Positions 1-8,666 of a stretch of 64,000 bases of DNA are shown piece by piece. The notes beneath the pieces were generated by a model, which did no database searches, was not told the origin of the DNA, and saw only the letters and a list, made by a program, of their open reading frames with translations. This stretch comes from Solirubrobacteraceae bacterium (GTDB lineage Bacteria; Actinomycetota; Thermoleophilia; Solirubrobacterales; Solirubrobacteraceae). Positions within the stretch are counted from its first letter, which is position 1. The number at the start of each line of letters is the position of its first letter. The stretch is from NCBI GenBank assembly GCA_030151725.1, contig JASLDD010000290.1, forward strand, positions 1-64,000, given 5' to 3'. The translations under genes were made by a program, and so were the position numbers.

Positions 1-988
1 CCTGCCTGTCCCGCCCACGCCGTGGGCTGTGCCACCGGAGCCTTCGAACGTGGAGGTGCTCGTGAGCTCGCTGCGCAGGCGCTTGAGTCCAGCCGGCCAA
101 TTGCAGGCGCTGCGCGAGGCTGTGCGCGCTCCCGGGGAGACGGCACGCTCGATGGCCGAGGTCGCGCGGGCGAGCGTGTCCGCCGGTGGCGCCCTGCGTC
201 CCGTCGGATCCTCCTCGCTCACGGGGCCGATCGGGCCGCATCGGCGCTGGAGCTGGGCGCAGGCGCGCCTCAGCGACGTGAAGACTGTGCGCGAAGGGAT
301 GGGAGGCACGGTCAACGACGTGGTCCTCACGATCATCACGCACGGCTTTCGCGAACTGCTCGAGTCGCGCGGCGAGCCCATCGCCAAGGGCCAGGTGGTG
401 CGCACGATGGTGCCCGTGTCGGTTCGCCGCCGGGGCGAGAAGGGCGTCTACAACAACCGCGTCTCGGCGGTGTTCGCAGGCCTGCCCGTGGGGCTAGAGG
501 ACCCGGCTGCCCGTCTGCAGAGCATCCGCGCGGAGATGGATGGGATCAAGCAGTCAAAGCAGGCGGTGGCGGGCGACGTGCTCAGCTCGCTGTCGGGCTT
601 TGCCCCGCCCCTGCTGCTCGCGCTGGGCAGTCGTCTGGTGACGGTCTCGCCGCGACTGAACATGCACACCGCCACGACAAACGTCCCGGGTCCGCAGCAG
701 CCGGTGCAGACGCTCGGGCGGCGCATGCTCGAGTCCTACCCGTTCGTCCCGGTCGTCGGCTCGATCAGGATCGTGGTCGCGATCTTCTCCTACGACGGCG
801 GCCTCTACTTCGGGGTGACGGGCGACTATGAGGGTGTCCCTGACATCGACGTGCTGACCGGAGGGATCGAGCGTGGCATGGACGAGCTGCTGGCGCTCGT
901 GCGCCCTGGACGTCCAGCTGCGGGTGAAGAGCGCCGCAGCAAGGCCGCCCCGCGGACACGCTCCAAAAAAGCCAAGGCTCGCCCTTAG
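1..988 (+). CDS. Wax ester synthase/diacylglycerol acyltransferase, 3' part
   Basis: The reading frame is open to the left edge (frame 2), so this is the C-terminal about 328 residues of a WS/DGAT acyltransferase, which makes wax esters or triacylglycerol at the membrane or lipid-droplet surface. Visible family features are the Pro-rich linker, the NDVVL block of the second domain, PVSVR, and TNVPGP near the end. The catalytic HHxxxDG motif lies in the missing N-terminal half. The C-terminus ends in a basic Lys/Arg-rich tail. It converges on and overlaps the next gene by 4 bp. A GTG at 29 could be mistaken for a start, but the family linker continues upstream of it. Confidence 0.9.
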   Translation, partial: LPVPPTPWAVPPEPSNVEVLVSSLRRRLSPAGQLQALREAVRAPGETARSMAEVARASVSAGGALRPVGSSSLTGPIGPHRRWSWAQARLSDVKTVREGMGGTVNDVVLTIITHGFRELLESRGEPIAKGQVVRTMVPVSVRRRGEKGVYNNRVSAVFAGLPVGLEDPAARLQSIRAEMDGIKQSKQAVAGDVLSSLSGFAPPLLLALGSRLVTVSPRLNMHTATTNVPGPQQPVQTLGRRMLESYPFVPVVGSIRIVVAIFSYDGGLYFGVTGDYEGVPDIDVLTGGIERGMDELLALVRPGRPAAGEERRSKAAPRTRSKKAKARP

Positions 989-1896
989 AGCAGGCGCACG
1001 CCCCAGCTACTCGTGAGCGACTGTCCCGGCTCGAGGCGGATCAGGTCCTCCCCGCTCTGGAAGGCGTTGGGAGGGCATGTCATGGGCTCGACGGCGAGGC
1101 CGCGGCGGCGTCGAGCCTCGCTGAGGGTGTCCCCGGTGAAGACCTCCAGGTGGGTGTAGCGCTCATCTACCCACAGCTCCACGCAGCGCCCGTCGGTACC
1201 GGTCAGCCGTGTAACCGCACGCCCCGCCTCGTCGCGCTCGAGATCGGTGTAGGCGGCGTCAAGGCGAAGGTCCCCGATCTGGTGCGGCGCGCGGAAGTCC
1301 GCGGACGTGTCCGCCACGGGCACGCTGGCGGTGGGGATCAGCTGCTCGTCGTTGACCAGCCGCGTGGCGGCCGGCAGCTGGAGCGTGCACTCGTCGATCG
1401 GGCCCGCGCCCGGTGAGAGATAGGGATGCTGGCCGGAGCCGTAAGGGCAGGTCTGCGTGCCGATGTTGGTCGCGGTCGTCGCGACCGTGAGCCCTGCGCT
1501 TCCCAGCGCATAGGCGATCTGAAGCTCGAGCGCGAACGGATAGCCGGGCATCGGGTGTAGCGTCGCCTCCACGATCACGTGAAAGGGGCTGTGCTCGCGC
1601 AGACACCACGGCCGCCAGCGCATGAAGCCGTGGATCGCGTTGTGCCTGGCCGGTTCGCTCAGCTCCACCTGGTAATCGGTGCCGTCGAAGCGGTACTGCC
1701 CGTCGGCCAGGCGATTGGGCCAGGGGATCAGCGGGGCGCCGTGGGCCCCGTCGCAGATCACATCGATCGAGTAGGGGTCGAGGACCTGCCGGTCGCCGAC
1801 CGCGTAGGAGCGGATGCCCCCGCCGACCTCCACCACGGTGGCGCGCTGCTCTCCCAGCTTGAGCTCGAACTGCCGCCCCGACGGTACGAGGCTCAC
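985..1896 (-). CDS. Aldose 1-epimerase (mutarotase) family protein
   Basis: A 303-residue galactose-mutarotase-fold protein that probably interconverts anomers of a hexose or acts on a related sugar. The two conserved histidines lie in NAIHGF and QHPYLSPG, and the Glu candidate lies in AVEPMTCPPNAFQSG. I place the start at the GTG at 1896, preceded by a GGTGAGGG-like ribosome site. The frame is open further upstream, but that extension is Arg/Ser-rich and overlaps the aldo/keto reductase gene. It lies 10 bp after that gene on the same strand, so the two are probably cotranscribed. Confidence 0.85.
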   Translation of the reverse strand: MSLVPSGRQFELKLGEQRATVVEVGGGIRSYAVGDRQVLDPYSIDVICDGAHGAPLIPWPNRLADGQYRFDGTDYQVELSEPARHNAIHGFMRWRPWCLREHSPFHVIVEATLHPMPGYPFALELQIAYALGSAGLTVATTATNIGTQTCPYGSGQHPYLSPGAGPIDECTLQLPAATRLVNDEQLIPTASVPVADTSADFRAPHQIGDLRLDAAYTDLERDEAGRAVTRLTGTDGRCVELWVDERYTHLEVFTGDTLSEARRRRGLAVEPMTCPPNAFQSGEDLIRLEPGQSLTSSWGVRLL

Positions 1897-1906
1897 GCAG
1901 CGGCCC

Positions 1907-2926
1907 TCACCGTCGTCGCGCCCCTGGCTCGAGCGCCGGGTCCTGCCAGCCGCCGTCGGTGGGGTTGACGTTGGTCGCCGGGGGGACGATCCCGTCGATG
2001 CGGTCGAGCGCCTCCTCGGAGAGGTCCACCTCGCTCGCACCCAGCTGGGACTCGAGCTGCTCCATGGTGCGCGGGCCGATGATCGCGGCGGTGACGGCCG
2101 GGTGGCGGATGACGAAGGCGATCGCCATGTGGATCAGCGAGATGCCGCTCTCCTCGGCGAGCTGCGCGAGCGCGTCGGCGGCGTCGAGCTTGCGCTGGTT
2201 CTCGGGCAGCGATAGGTCATAGCGTCCGGGCAGCCGCTGCGCGCGGGTGGAGGAGGGTGCGGGCGCTCCCTTGCGCCAAGCCCCCGACAGCCAGCCGCCG
2301 GCGAGCGGGCTCCAGGGGATCACGCCCATGCCGTGGCGCAGCGCGGTGGGGAGCAGGTCGCGCTCGACCTCGCGCACCAGCAGCGAGTATGGAGGCTGCT
2401 CGCAGACAAAGCGCTCGAGCCCCCGCTCGCGGGCGATCCACTGTGCCTCCACGACCTGCGAGGGCGGGTAGGTGGAGGAGCCGATGTAGCGGATCTTGCC
2501 CTGGCGAACCAGATCGGACAGCGCCCCCAACGTCTCGGCGATGTCGGTCTCGGGTTCGGGGCGGTGCACCTGGTAGAGGTCGATCCAGTCGGTTTTCAGG
2601 CGCTTGAGCGAGTGCTCGACCTCTTGGAATATCCAGCGCCTGGAGTTGCCGCGGTGGTTTGGCTCATCGCCCATGGTCCCGTGGAACTTGCTCGCGAGGA
2701 CCACGTCGTCTCGGCGGCCGGCCAGCGCCTTGCCGACGATCTCCTCGGACTCGCCGCTCGAGTACACGTCGGCGGTGTCGATGAAGTTGATGCCCGCGTC
2801 GAGTGCGCGGTGGATGATCCGAATCGAGTCCTCGTGGTCGCTGTTTCCCCACGCCCCGAACATCATCGCTCCGAGGCAGAGAGGGCTGACCTTGACTCCT
2901 GTACGTCCGAGGATGCGGTGCTCCAT
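1907..2926 (-). CDS. Aldo/keto reductase
   Basis: A 339-residue NADPH-dependent carbonyl reductase with a TIM-barrel fold. The catalytic tetrad is complete: D50 and Y55 in FIDTADVY, K80 in LASKFHG and H121 in YQVHRP. The C-terminal part carries the cofactor-binding VTAAIIGPRT segment. The length is normal for AKRs of the YhdN/Tas type. It precedes the mutarotase-like gene on the same strand, so a sugar aldehyde is one possible substrate; the real substrate cannot be told. Confidence 0.93.
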   Translation of the reverse strand: MEHRILGRTGVKVSPLCLGAMMFGAWGNSDHEDSIRIIHRALDAGINFIDTADVYSSGESEEIVGKALAGRRDDVVLASKFHGTMGDEPNHRGNSRRWIFQEVEHSLKRLKTDWIDLYQVHRPEPETDIAETLGALSDLVRQGKIRYIGSSTYPPSQVVEAQWIARERGLERFVCEQPPYSLLVREVERDLLPTALRHGMGVIPWSPLAGGWLSGAWRKGAPAPSSTRAQRLPGRYDLSLPENQRKLDAADALAQLAEESGISLIHMAIAFVIRHPAVTAAIIGPRTMEQLESQLGASEVDLSEEALDRIDGIVPPATNVNPTDGGWQDPALEPGARRR

Positions 2927-2935
2927 GCGCTGGAC

Positions 2936-3799
2936 CTACCTAGGTGTTGTGCTCATGGACAGGGACCAGAGGCCGTCGAAGCCGACGTGCCTCTCCTCGG
3001 CCACGCGGCCGAGCTGCTCGCGTGCCTGCTCCAGGCTCAGGTCGCAGAGGCTTGCAACCTCGGCTGTCGCGAGCGGCTCACCCGCCCAGGCGAGGACCTC
3101 CTCGACGCTGCCTGGATCGGCTCGGCGCTCAGCCGTGGGCAGCAGGTTTGCGATAGCTACTTCGTAGGACTCCAGCGGCTGGAAGCCGGGAGCCGACGCC
3201 CGCGCTCCGTCGCCCATGCGGACGATCTCGTATGAGGGGCAGGTGTAGCGCCAGCCCTCCGCCCACGAAGCGAGCTTGTGCTGGAGCGCCACAGCCTCGG
3301 GCGAAGGGTGTCGGCTGAGGTGCAGGTCCTCCTCGAGCGCCTCCTCGGTGGCGTCCTCTCCGATCCATGCCTGCAGGTCTCTCGGCACGATCCCGGCGTC
3401 GAGCGCGGCGCCGTCGAGCGTGCTCTGCTCGTCGAGCAACTCACCGGCGAAGTGACGCACGCGCAACCGCCGCAGCAGCGCCCGCTCGCGCGCGGGGTCG
3501 TTCAGCCGGGTGGCCACGACGGCTCGGCATGCGGGGACGCTGGCGCTCATGCGCGGGCGCAGCGATGTGTCCATCGGCATGTGATGGCGCTCGGCCAGCG
3601 AGCGAAGCGCCGCCGAGAGGCGCTCCGGGGTGAAGCCCTTGTCGGTCGACTCCTCGGGGGTGCGTGAGAGGCCGACCATTCGCAGCTCCCACTCGATCTG
3701 CTCTCCAAACAGCCATTCAAGCCGACGCCGGGAAGGCTCGGCCGACCACGCAAACGGGCATGCGGGGTCGGTGAACTCGGTGATTTGCAGCTCGGCCAT
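2936..3799 (-). CDS. DsbA-family thioredoxin-fold protein
   Basis: A 287-residue protein of the DsbA/FrnE/2-hydroxychromene-2-carboxylate isomerase group. The N-terminus EFTDPACPFAW matches the usual DPxCPW block, but the second active-site Cys is replaced, giving CPFA. Disulfide oxidase activity is therefore doubtful and a glutathione-dependent or isomerase role is possible. No signal peptide is seen, so it is probably cytoplasmic. It lies 9 bp upstream of the aldo/keto reductase on the same strand, consistent with one transcript. Confidence 0.8.
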   Translation of the reverse strand: MAELQITEFTDPACPFAWSAEPSRRRLEWLFGEQIEWELRMVGLSRTPEESTDKGFTPERLSAALRSLAERHHMPMDTSLRPRMSASVPACRAVVATRLNDPARERALLRRLRVRHFAGELLDEQSTLDGAALDAGIVPRDLQAWIGEDATEEALEEDLHLSRHPSPEAVALQHKLASWAEGWRYTCPSYEIVRMGDGARASAPGFQPLESYEVAIANLLPTAERRADPGSVEEVLAWAGEPLATAEVASLCDLSLEQAREQLGRVAEERHVGFDGLWSLSMSTTPR

Positions 3800-3835
3800 C
3801 TACCCATCTGGCTTAGCAGGTCGGGCGCAGGCGTC

Positions 3836-5023
3836 CTACGGCTGGAGCAGGATCTTGATGGCGCCGTCCTGCTTCTTCTGGAAGATCTCATAGGCACGCG
3901 GAGCGTCTGCAAGGGGCAGACGATGAGTTGCCAGGTCTTCGACTCCGAGGGGATCGCCATCCTCGCTCAGCAAGGGGAGGATGTCCTCGATCCAGCGCTT
4001 CACGTTGGCCTGGCCCATGCGCAGCTGGATCTGCTTGTCGAACAGGTCCATCATCGGCATCGGGTCGGCCGAGCCGCCGTAGACGCCGCTGAGGGAGATC
4101 GTGCCGCCGCGACGCACGGTGTCGATCGCGAGATGCAACACGCTCAGTCGATCCACGCCGGCTGTCTCCTGAAGCTTCTGCGCGACCGCATCCGGGAGCA
4201 GTCCGGCGAGCTGCTGGGCGAGCTTGCCGATCGGGGCGCCGTGCGCCTCCATGCCGACGGCATCGATCACTGCGTCCGGGCCACGTCCCGCGGTGCGCTC
4301 GCGGATCGTCTCCAGCAAGCCGTCGCCCAGCTCGTCGAGGTTCAGGACGTCTATGCCGTGACGCGCTGCCATCTCCAATCGCTCTGGCACCAGATCCACG
4401 CCGATTACGTGCTCGGCTCCACGGTGGCGAGCGATGCGCGCAGCCATCTGCCCGATCGGCCCGAGGCCGTAGACCACAACGCTGCCGCCCTTGGGGGCGT
4501 CGGCGTAGTGGACCGCCTGCCAGGCGGTCGGCAGCACGTCGGAGAGATACACAAAGCGCTCATCCGGCGGGCCGTCCGGGACCTTGATCGGTCCGAACTG
4601 CGCCTGAGGCACGCGCAGCAGCTCCGCCTGCCCTCCCGGGACCGAGCCGTAGAGCTCGGTGTAGCCGAACAGAGCGGCGCCCTTGCCCTGCTCGGTGACC
4701 TGGGTGGTCTCGCACTGCGAGTAGAGGCGCTGGTCGCACATGAAGCAGTGTCCGCAGGAGATGTTGAACGGAATCACGACCCGGTCTCCTGGCTTCACGT
4801 TCGTCACCTCATTGCCGACAGCCTCGACGATGCCCATCGGCTCGTGCCCGAGGATGTCGCCCTCGTGCATGTAGAGCCCGAGCACCTCATAGAGATGCAG
4901 GTCCGATCCACAGATCCCACTCGAGGTGATGCGCACGATCGCATCGGTGGGCTTCTCGATGGTGGGGTCGGGGACCTCATCGACGCGAACGTCGCGCTTG
5001 CCGTGCCAGGTGACTGCCTTCAT
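3836..5023 (-). CDS. Zinc-dependent alcohol dehydrogenase, formaldehyde dehydrogenase-like
   Basis: A 395-residue medium-chain dehydrogenase. Catalytic zinc ligands are C38 (GICGSD), H60 and E61 (LGHEP). Structural zinc cysteines are C90, C93, C96 and C104. The Rossmann motif is GLGPIGQMAARIARHRGA. An insertion of about 30 residues after the NAD-binding region resembles the glutathione-independent formaldehyde dehydrogenase group. It probably oxidises an alcohol or aldehyde with NAD+. Its ATG follows a GAGGGAG ribosome site. The 125 bp upstream contain a 12-bp palindrome (GTCCTCGAGGAC, 5050-5061). Confidence 0.9.
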   Translation of the reverse strand: MKAVTWHGKRDVRVDEVPDPTIEKPTDAIVRITSSGICGSDLHLYEVLGLYMHEGDILGHEPMGIVEAVGNEVTNVKPGDRVVIPFNISCGHCFMCDQRLYSQCETTQVTEQGKGAALFGYTELYGSVPGGQAELLRVPQAQFGPIKVPDGPPDERFVYLSDVLPTAWQAVHYADAPKGGSVVVYGLGPIGQMAARIARHRGAEHVIGVDLVPERLEMAARHGIDVLNLDELGDGLLETIRERTAGRGPDAVIDAVGMEAHGAPIGKLAQQLAGLLPDAVAQKLQETAGVDRLSVLHLAIDTVRRGGTISLSGVYGGSADPMPMMDLFDKQIQLRMGQANVKRWIEDILPLLSEDGDPLGVEDLATHRLPLADAPRAYEIFQKKQDGAIKILLQP

Positions 5024-5149
5024 CTGTGCTCCCTCTCGCTTGTCGATCGGTCCTCGAGGACTGCTGCCCTGGACCTGACATCTCTAACCGCCGTTGGCGC
5101 ACAAACAGTAAATATCCACGGCGCATCAGCGCTCGCGTGGCCAGTGGGG

Positions 5150-5440
5150 CTACTCGGACTCGGCGACGGGCTCGGGTTCCTCGTCTCCCGGCCACGAGCC
5201 GGTCACGCGCGCGAAGCCCTCGCGAGAGGCGTGATCGGTGAGTCCTTTGACCGCCCGGAAGATCGCCCCCTCGATCGCCAGCGCAAGCGCAAGCTTCGGG
5301 ATGCTGATGCGCCTGTACTCGGCGCGCGGGGGCGCCTCCTCGTCGAGGAGGCGCCAGACCAAGTCGAAGATCCGTTTCCCGAGCAGCCCCGAGATCAGTC
5401 CCGAGAGGAGGCTCACCGGCTTGAAGATCAACTTGCTCAT
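5150..5440 (-). CDS. DUF4235 family membrane protein
   Basis: A 96-residue small protein with a hydrophobic N-terminal stretch (SLLSGLISGLLG), the FDLVWRLLDEEAPP block, and a second apolar stretch around residues 48-65, typical of actinobacterial DUF4235 proteins. An acidic tail follows. The function of this family is unknown. It is divergent from the HAD phosphatase, with 86 bp between the two starts. Confidence 0.82.
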   Translation of the reverse strand: MSKLIFKPVSLLSGLISGLLGKRIFDLVWRLLDEEAPPRAEYRRISIPKLALALAIEGAIFRAVKGLTDHASREGFARVTGSWPGDEEPEPVAESE

Positions 5441-5526
5441 GGTCCTAGACTCGCATACCCGCTCCGTCGCCTGGCTACACGGGCGATCGGTGCCGGCGAG
5501 CAGAGTGCGTCATCCTTGCCCTGCCG

Positions 5527-6306
5527 ATGACAGAGCGTGAGGTCCACTCGTGGCTGATGGACATGGACGGCGTGCTCGTGCGCGAGGAGCAGGCGATCCC
5601 CGGCGCCGATCGTTTCCTCGCTCGACTGGCTGAGCTGGGGATGCCCTTCCTGGTGCTGACGAACAACTCGACGTACACCCGTCGCGACCTGGCGGCGCGT
5701 CTGGCGGCCAGCGGCCTGGAGGTCCCCGAGGAGTCGATCTGGACCTCGGCGTTGGCCACGGCCCGGTTCCTGGACGATCAGCGCCCGCGGGGTTCGGCGT
5801 TCGTGATCGGCGAGGCGGGGCTCACTACGGCGCTGCACGACGCCGGCTACACGCTCACCGACCGCGACCCCGACTATGTGGTGCTGGGCGAGACTCGCAC
5901 GTACTCCTTCGAGCGCATCACCCGCGCGATCCGCCTGATCTCAGACGGCGCGCGATTCATCGCAACCAACCCCGATGCCACGGGGCCGAGCACCGAGGGA
6001 CCGCTGCCGGCGACCGGCTCGGTGGCAGCGTTGATAAGCCGCGCCACCGGCGTGGAGCCCTACTTCGTGGGCAAGCCCAACCCGCTGATGATGCGCTCGG
6101 CGCTGAACGCTATCGACGCTCACTCAGAGACCGCGGCCATGATCGGCGATCGCATGGACACCGACATCGTCTCCGGCTTGGAGGCAGGCATGGAGACGAT
6201 CCTGGTGCTCAGCGGCGTGACTCCCCGCGAGGAGGCTGAGCGCCACCCATTCCGCGCCTCGCGGATCGTCGACTCGGTTGCCGATCTGATCGACTCGCTT
6301 GGCTGA
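5527..6306 (+). CDS. HAD-IIA family phosphatase (NagD-like)
   Basis: A 259-residue haloacid dehalogenase-type phosphatase. Motif I is MDMDGVL (D12 nucleophile, D14), motif II LTNNST, and motifs III/IV GKPNPLMM and MIGDRMDTDI. The cap lies between motifs II and III, as in NagD, 4-nitrophenylphosphatases and phosphoglycolate phosphatases. Cytoplasmic; the substrate is probably a small phosphorylated metabolite. It is convergent with the next gene, 4 bp between stops. Confidence 0.92.
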   Translation: MTEREVHSWLMDMDGVLVREEQAIPGADRFLARLAELGMPFLVLTNNSTYTRRDLAARLAASGLEVPEESIWTSALATARFLDDQRPRGSAFVIGEAGLTTALHDAGYTLTDRDPDYVVLGETRTYSFERITRAIRLISDGARFIATNPDATGPSTEGPLPATGSVAALISRATGVEPYFVGKPNPLMMRSALNAIDAHSETAAMIGDRMDTDIVSGLEAGMETILVLSGVTPREEAERHPFRASRIVDSVADLIDSLG

Positions 6307-6310
6307 GCGC

Positions 6311-7147
6311 TCAGTGGGCGACGACCGCCACCGGGCCGGCGGCGGGGGCGCTGAGAAGCGCGTGGACGCCACGCAACAGCCTCGCGAAGACGCCCTGCAG
6401 GGTCTGCTTTGCGTATTCGTGGCTGGGGCTGTTGGTGATGAGCACCGCGAGCGACAGCCTGATCGGGCCATGGCGCAGCAGCACCACCTGGTGCTCGACT
6501 TCGCCGGTTCCGGCGCCCCAGCCGCCCTTGAAGTAGAGCTGCCATCCGGGTAGGCGCAGTTGGCCGATGCCCCAGCGCTGGCTCGGGATGACCGTGGCCA
6601 GTAGGTGCATTGCCACGGCGCGGTGACGGGCCACGACTTCGCGGTCGATGTGCAGGAAGAAGCGTGCCTGGTCGGCGGCGTCGATGCGGCTGAGTCCCCA
6701 GATGTCTGGATCGAGGAGGAAGCTGCGCATACGTGCTCTTCGCGCTACCCCGTACACGCCGCGAGCGCCAACGAACGCCAGGACGTCTGTCGCCGCCGTG
6801 TTGTCCGAGCGCTGGATCATCGGGTCGATTAGGCTCCGATCTGAGGCGTGCAGAGGTCGGTCGCGCACGCGCGGGTCATCGAGATAGGCGACCAGCAGCA
6901 TCGCCTTCAAGACGCTCGCGGAGGGCACCGTGCGGTCGGGACGCCATGCCCACTGGCGCTGCTCGGTGCGCACGGCAAAGCTCACTTCTCCAGAGCGGGT
7001 GTGGGCATAGGCGATGGCTGCGTTGACGCCCGGCTGCCAGACAGCCGATGCGGCGGGCGCCAAGAAGGCAGACGTCAGCAACGCCGCCAACAGGCGACTT
7101 GCGAGGGCACGGGGCAGTTCAGCGCGGGACAGCCAGGATGCGCGCAT
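6311..7147 (-). CDS. Secreted serine hydrolase of the class A beta-lactamase fold
   Basis: A 278-residue exported protein whose signal peptide ends near AASA (residue 35). It has the penicillin-binding triad: S78-V-L-K81, S114-D-N116 and K207-G-G. The class A ExxLN (Glu166) element is not seen between SDN and KGG, so rapid beta-lactam hydrolysis is doubtful and a peptidoglycan or other esterase role is possible. It overlaps the upstream gene by 29 bp and is the last gene of the mau-like operon, suggesting coupled expression. Confidence 0.82.
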   Translation of the reverse strand: MRASWLSRAELPRALASRLLAALLTSAFLAPAASAVWQPGVNAAIAYAHTRSGEVSFAVRTEQRQWAWRPDRTVPSASVLKAMLLVAYLDDPRVRDRPLHASDRSLIDPMIQRSDNTAATDVLAFVGARGVYGVARRARMRSFLLDPDIWGLSRIDAADQARFFLHIDREVVARHRAVAMHLLATVIPSQRWGIGQLRLPGWQLYFKGGWGAGTGEVEHQVVLLRHGPIRLSLAVLITNSPSHEYAKQTLQGVFARLLRGVHALLSAPAAGPVAVVAH

Positions 7148-8666
7148 AATTGTGTGGGGGCTGCAGCTCGGTCACGTAGGCGCCTTTGGGGCCCAGCGCG
7201 GTGGGCCCGAGCTGCAGCTTCGCGCCCCTTCCCGTGCCTCGATTACTGCAGCGGCTGGCCGAGTTGTATGCGTGTGTGTAACCCTGTTGGTAGCCGGGGT
7301 CGCGGGTCGCGGTCGAGGGTAGGCGGAGCAGCGTTCGCTGACCATGGTTCGTGCGAGGGGAGCCCAGGAGCAGCCGCTGCGAGCAGCGATCCACGCGCTC
7401 ATATAGGAGCCTTGCTCCCAGCAGCGACGGGTTGAGCAACGCGGCTCCGCTCTTGGTGGAGCGAACCGTGCGTCGTTTGCCGCTCGTCAGGTTCACCATC
7501 TCGAGCCTGCTGCGGTAGGGGGTGTTCTCGCTGAAGACGACGCTCGAGCCGCTGAGCGACGGCCGCCCGATCTCTCCGGTGAGCTTTGCGTGAGCGATCA
7601 GGCGCTTGCCCGTGGGGGTCTGGAGGGGGACGCCGACGAGCTGCTCCCCGCCGCCTGCGACGGTGGCGCGGTAGACAAGCCAGGTCTGGGACGTCGCCAG
7701 CGCGTTTACACCGGGGGCGGCGATGGTGGCGACGGTGGCCAACGAGCTCGAGTCCGCGACCGTGATCGTGTTGGCGCTCTGCCATGCGATCAGAGCACCG
7801 CCGAGCGCCGGATCTGTGCCTGGGAGCGTCGTCGTCTGCCCGGAGGTCGAGCGCAGCACCGCCGGTCCGGTGAGCTGCTGCCAGGCCAGCTTCCCGGAGG
7901 CGGTCGAGGGGTCAAAGGCGCTCGGCAGCACCGCCGCCGTGGCGCTCGCTCCGCTGAGGAAAAGCGCGCACAGCCCGAGTCCCAGCGCATCCAGCCGGCG
8001 CAGGCCAAACCACAGCCGTGGCTCGACGGCCATGCTGTCCAGACGCCGTGCACCAGCGCCCCCGAACGACGGGGCCATCCACAGCACCGGCGCCGCCCGG
8101 CCCAGTCCGAAGCCGACGCCGATCAGCGCCCCCACTGCGGGATCGCCGGCGGCAAAGCAGATGCCGGCGAGCGCCCACACGGCGAAAGCCAACACGAACG
8201 TGGTGAAGCCAAGTCCCAGCAGGATCCCGTAGAGCGCGCACGCCAGCGGCAGTGGCAGTGTCCAGCGCCAGCGCTCGGGAACCTGTCGGCGTATCTGTGG
8301 TGCGATCTTCACGCCGCGCCAGTCGGCCACGGCGGCAGCCAGCGCGATGATCGCCCCGATAGCCTCCCTGACGCCGCCGGAATGGGGGTCGACGAGGCTC
8401 CCCAGGAACGCAAGACCGGCGAATGTCACGAGGCCGCCAAGCACCGCTCCCAGCGTGAACGTGATGCTCGCAGCGCGGGTGATGGACCGCCGGGTGTCGC
8501 CCATGGCGCTGCCGATGGTCTCGACCATCGAGAAGCCGCACGGCGACCACGCGCCTGCCACTCCCGCGATCGCGGCGGTGATCGCGCCGCACACCGCCAG
8601 GCCGCTCAGCAAGGCATCATCGTTTCGTAGTACTGCACGCAGAACACGTTGCGTCCACCGAAGCAA
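7119..8666 (-). CDS. MauF/CcdA-like membrane domain fused to a beta-propeller
   Basis: A 515-residue two-part protein that I do not recognise as a named family. Residues about 15-200 hold several membrane segments with WSPCGFSM (C43), resembling the SPC motif of CcdA/DsbD/MauF thiol-electron carriers. A further segment near 225-248 leads into an exported-looking domain (about 255-515) with repeated blade-like beta stretches of the TolB/WD40-propeller kind. Methylamine dehydrogenase heavy chain (MauB) is also a propeller, so this could combine MauF- and MauB-like roles; that is inference. It overlaps the MauA-like gene by 61 bp unless a later start is used. Confidence 0.7.
   Translation of the reverse strand: MLRWTQRVLRAVLRNDDALLSGLAVCGAITAAIAGVAGAWSPCGFSMVETIGSAMGDTRRSITRAASITFTLGAVLGGLVTFAGLAFLGSLVDPHSGGVREAIGAIIALAAAVADWRGVKIAPQIRRQVPERWRWTLPLPLACALYGILLGLGFTTFVLAFAVWALAGICFAAGDPAVGALIGVGFGLGRAAPVLWMAPSFGGAGARRLDSMAVEPRLWFGLRRLDALGLGLCALFLSGASATAAVLPSAFDPSTASGKLAWQQLTGPAVLRSTSGQTTTLPGTDPALGGALIAWQSANTITVADSSSLATVATIAAPGVNALATSQTWLVYRATVAGGGEQLVGVPLQTPTGKRLIAHAKLTGEIGRPSLSGSSVVFSENTPYRSRLEMVNLTSGKRRTVRSTKSGAALLNPSLLGARLLYERVDRCSQRLLLGSPRTNHGQRTLLRLPSTATRDPGYQQGYTHAYNSASRCSNRGTGRGAKLQLGPTALGPKGAYVTELQPPHNYARILAVPR

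Noticed and set aside
3785..5530. A 581-codon open frame opposite the alcohol dehydrogenase
   Set aside because: It mirrors the codon structure of the real gene on the other strand and its translation matches no family; such shadows are common at this GC content.
6311..7147. An antibiotic-resistance beta-lactamase
   Set aside because: The ExxLN element was not found and the gene sits in a redox operon, so a resistance label is not supported.
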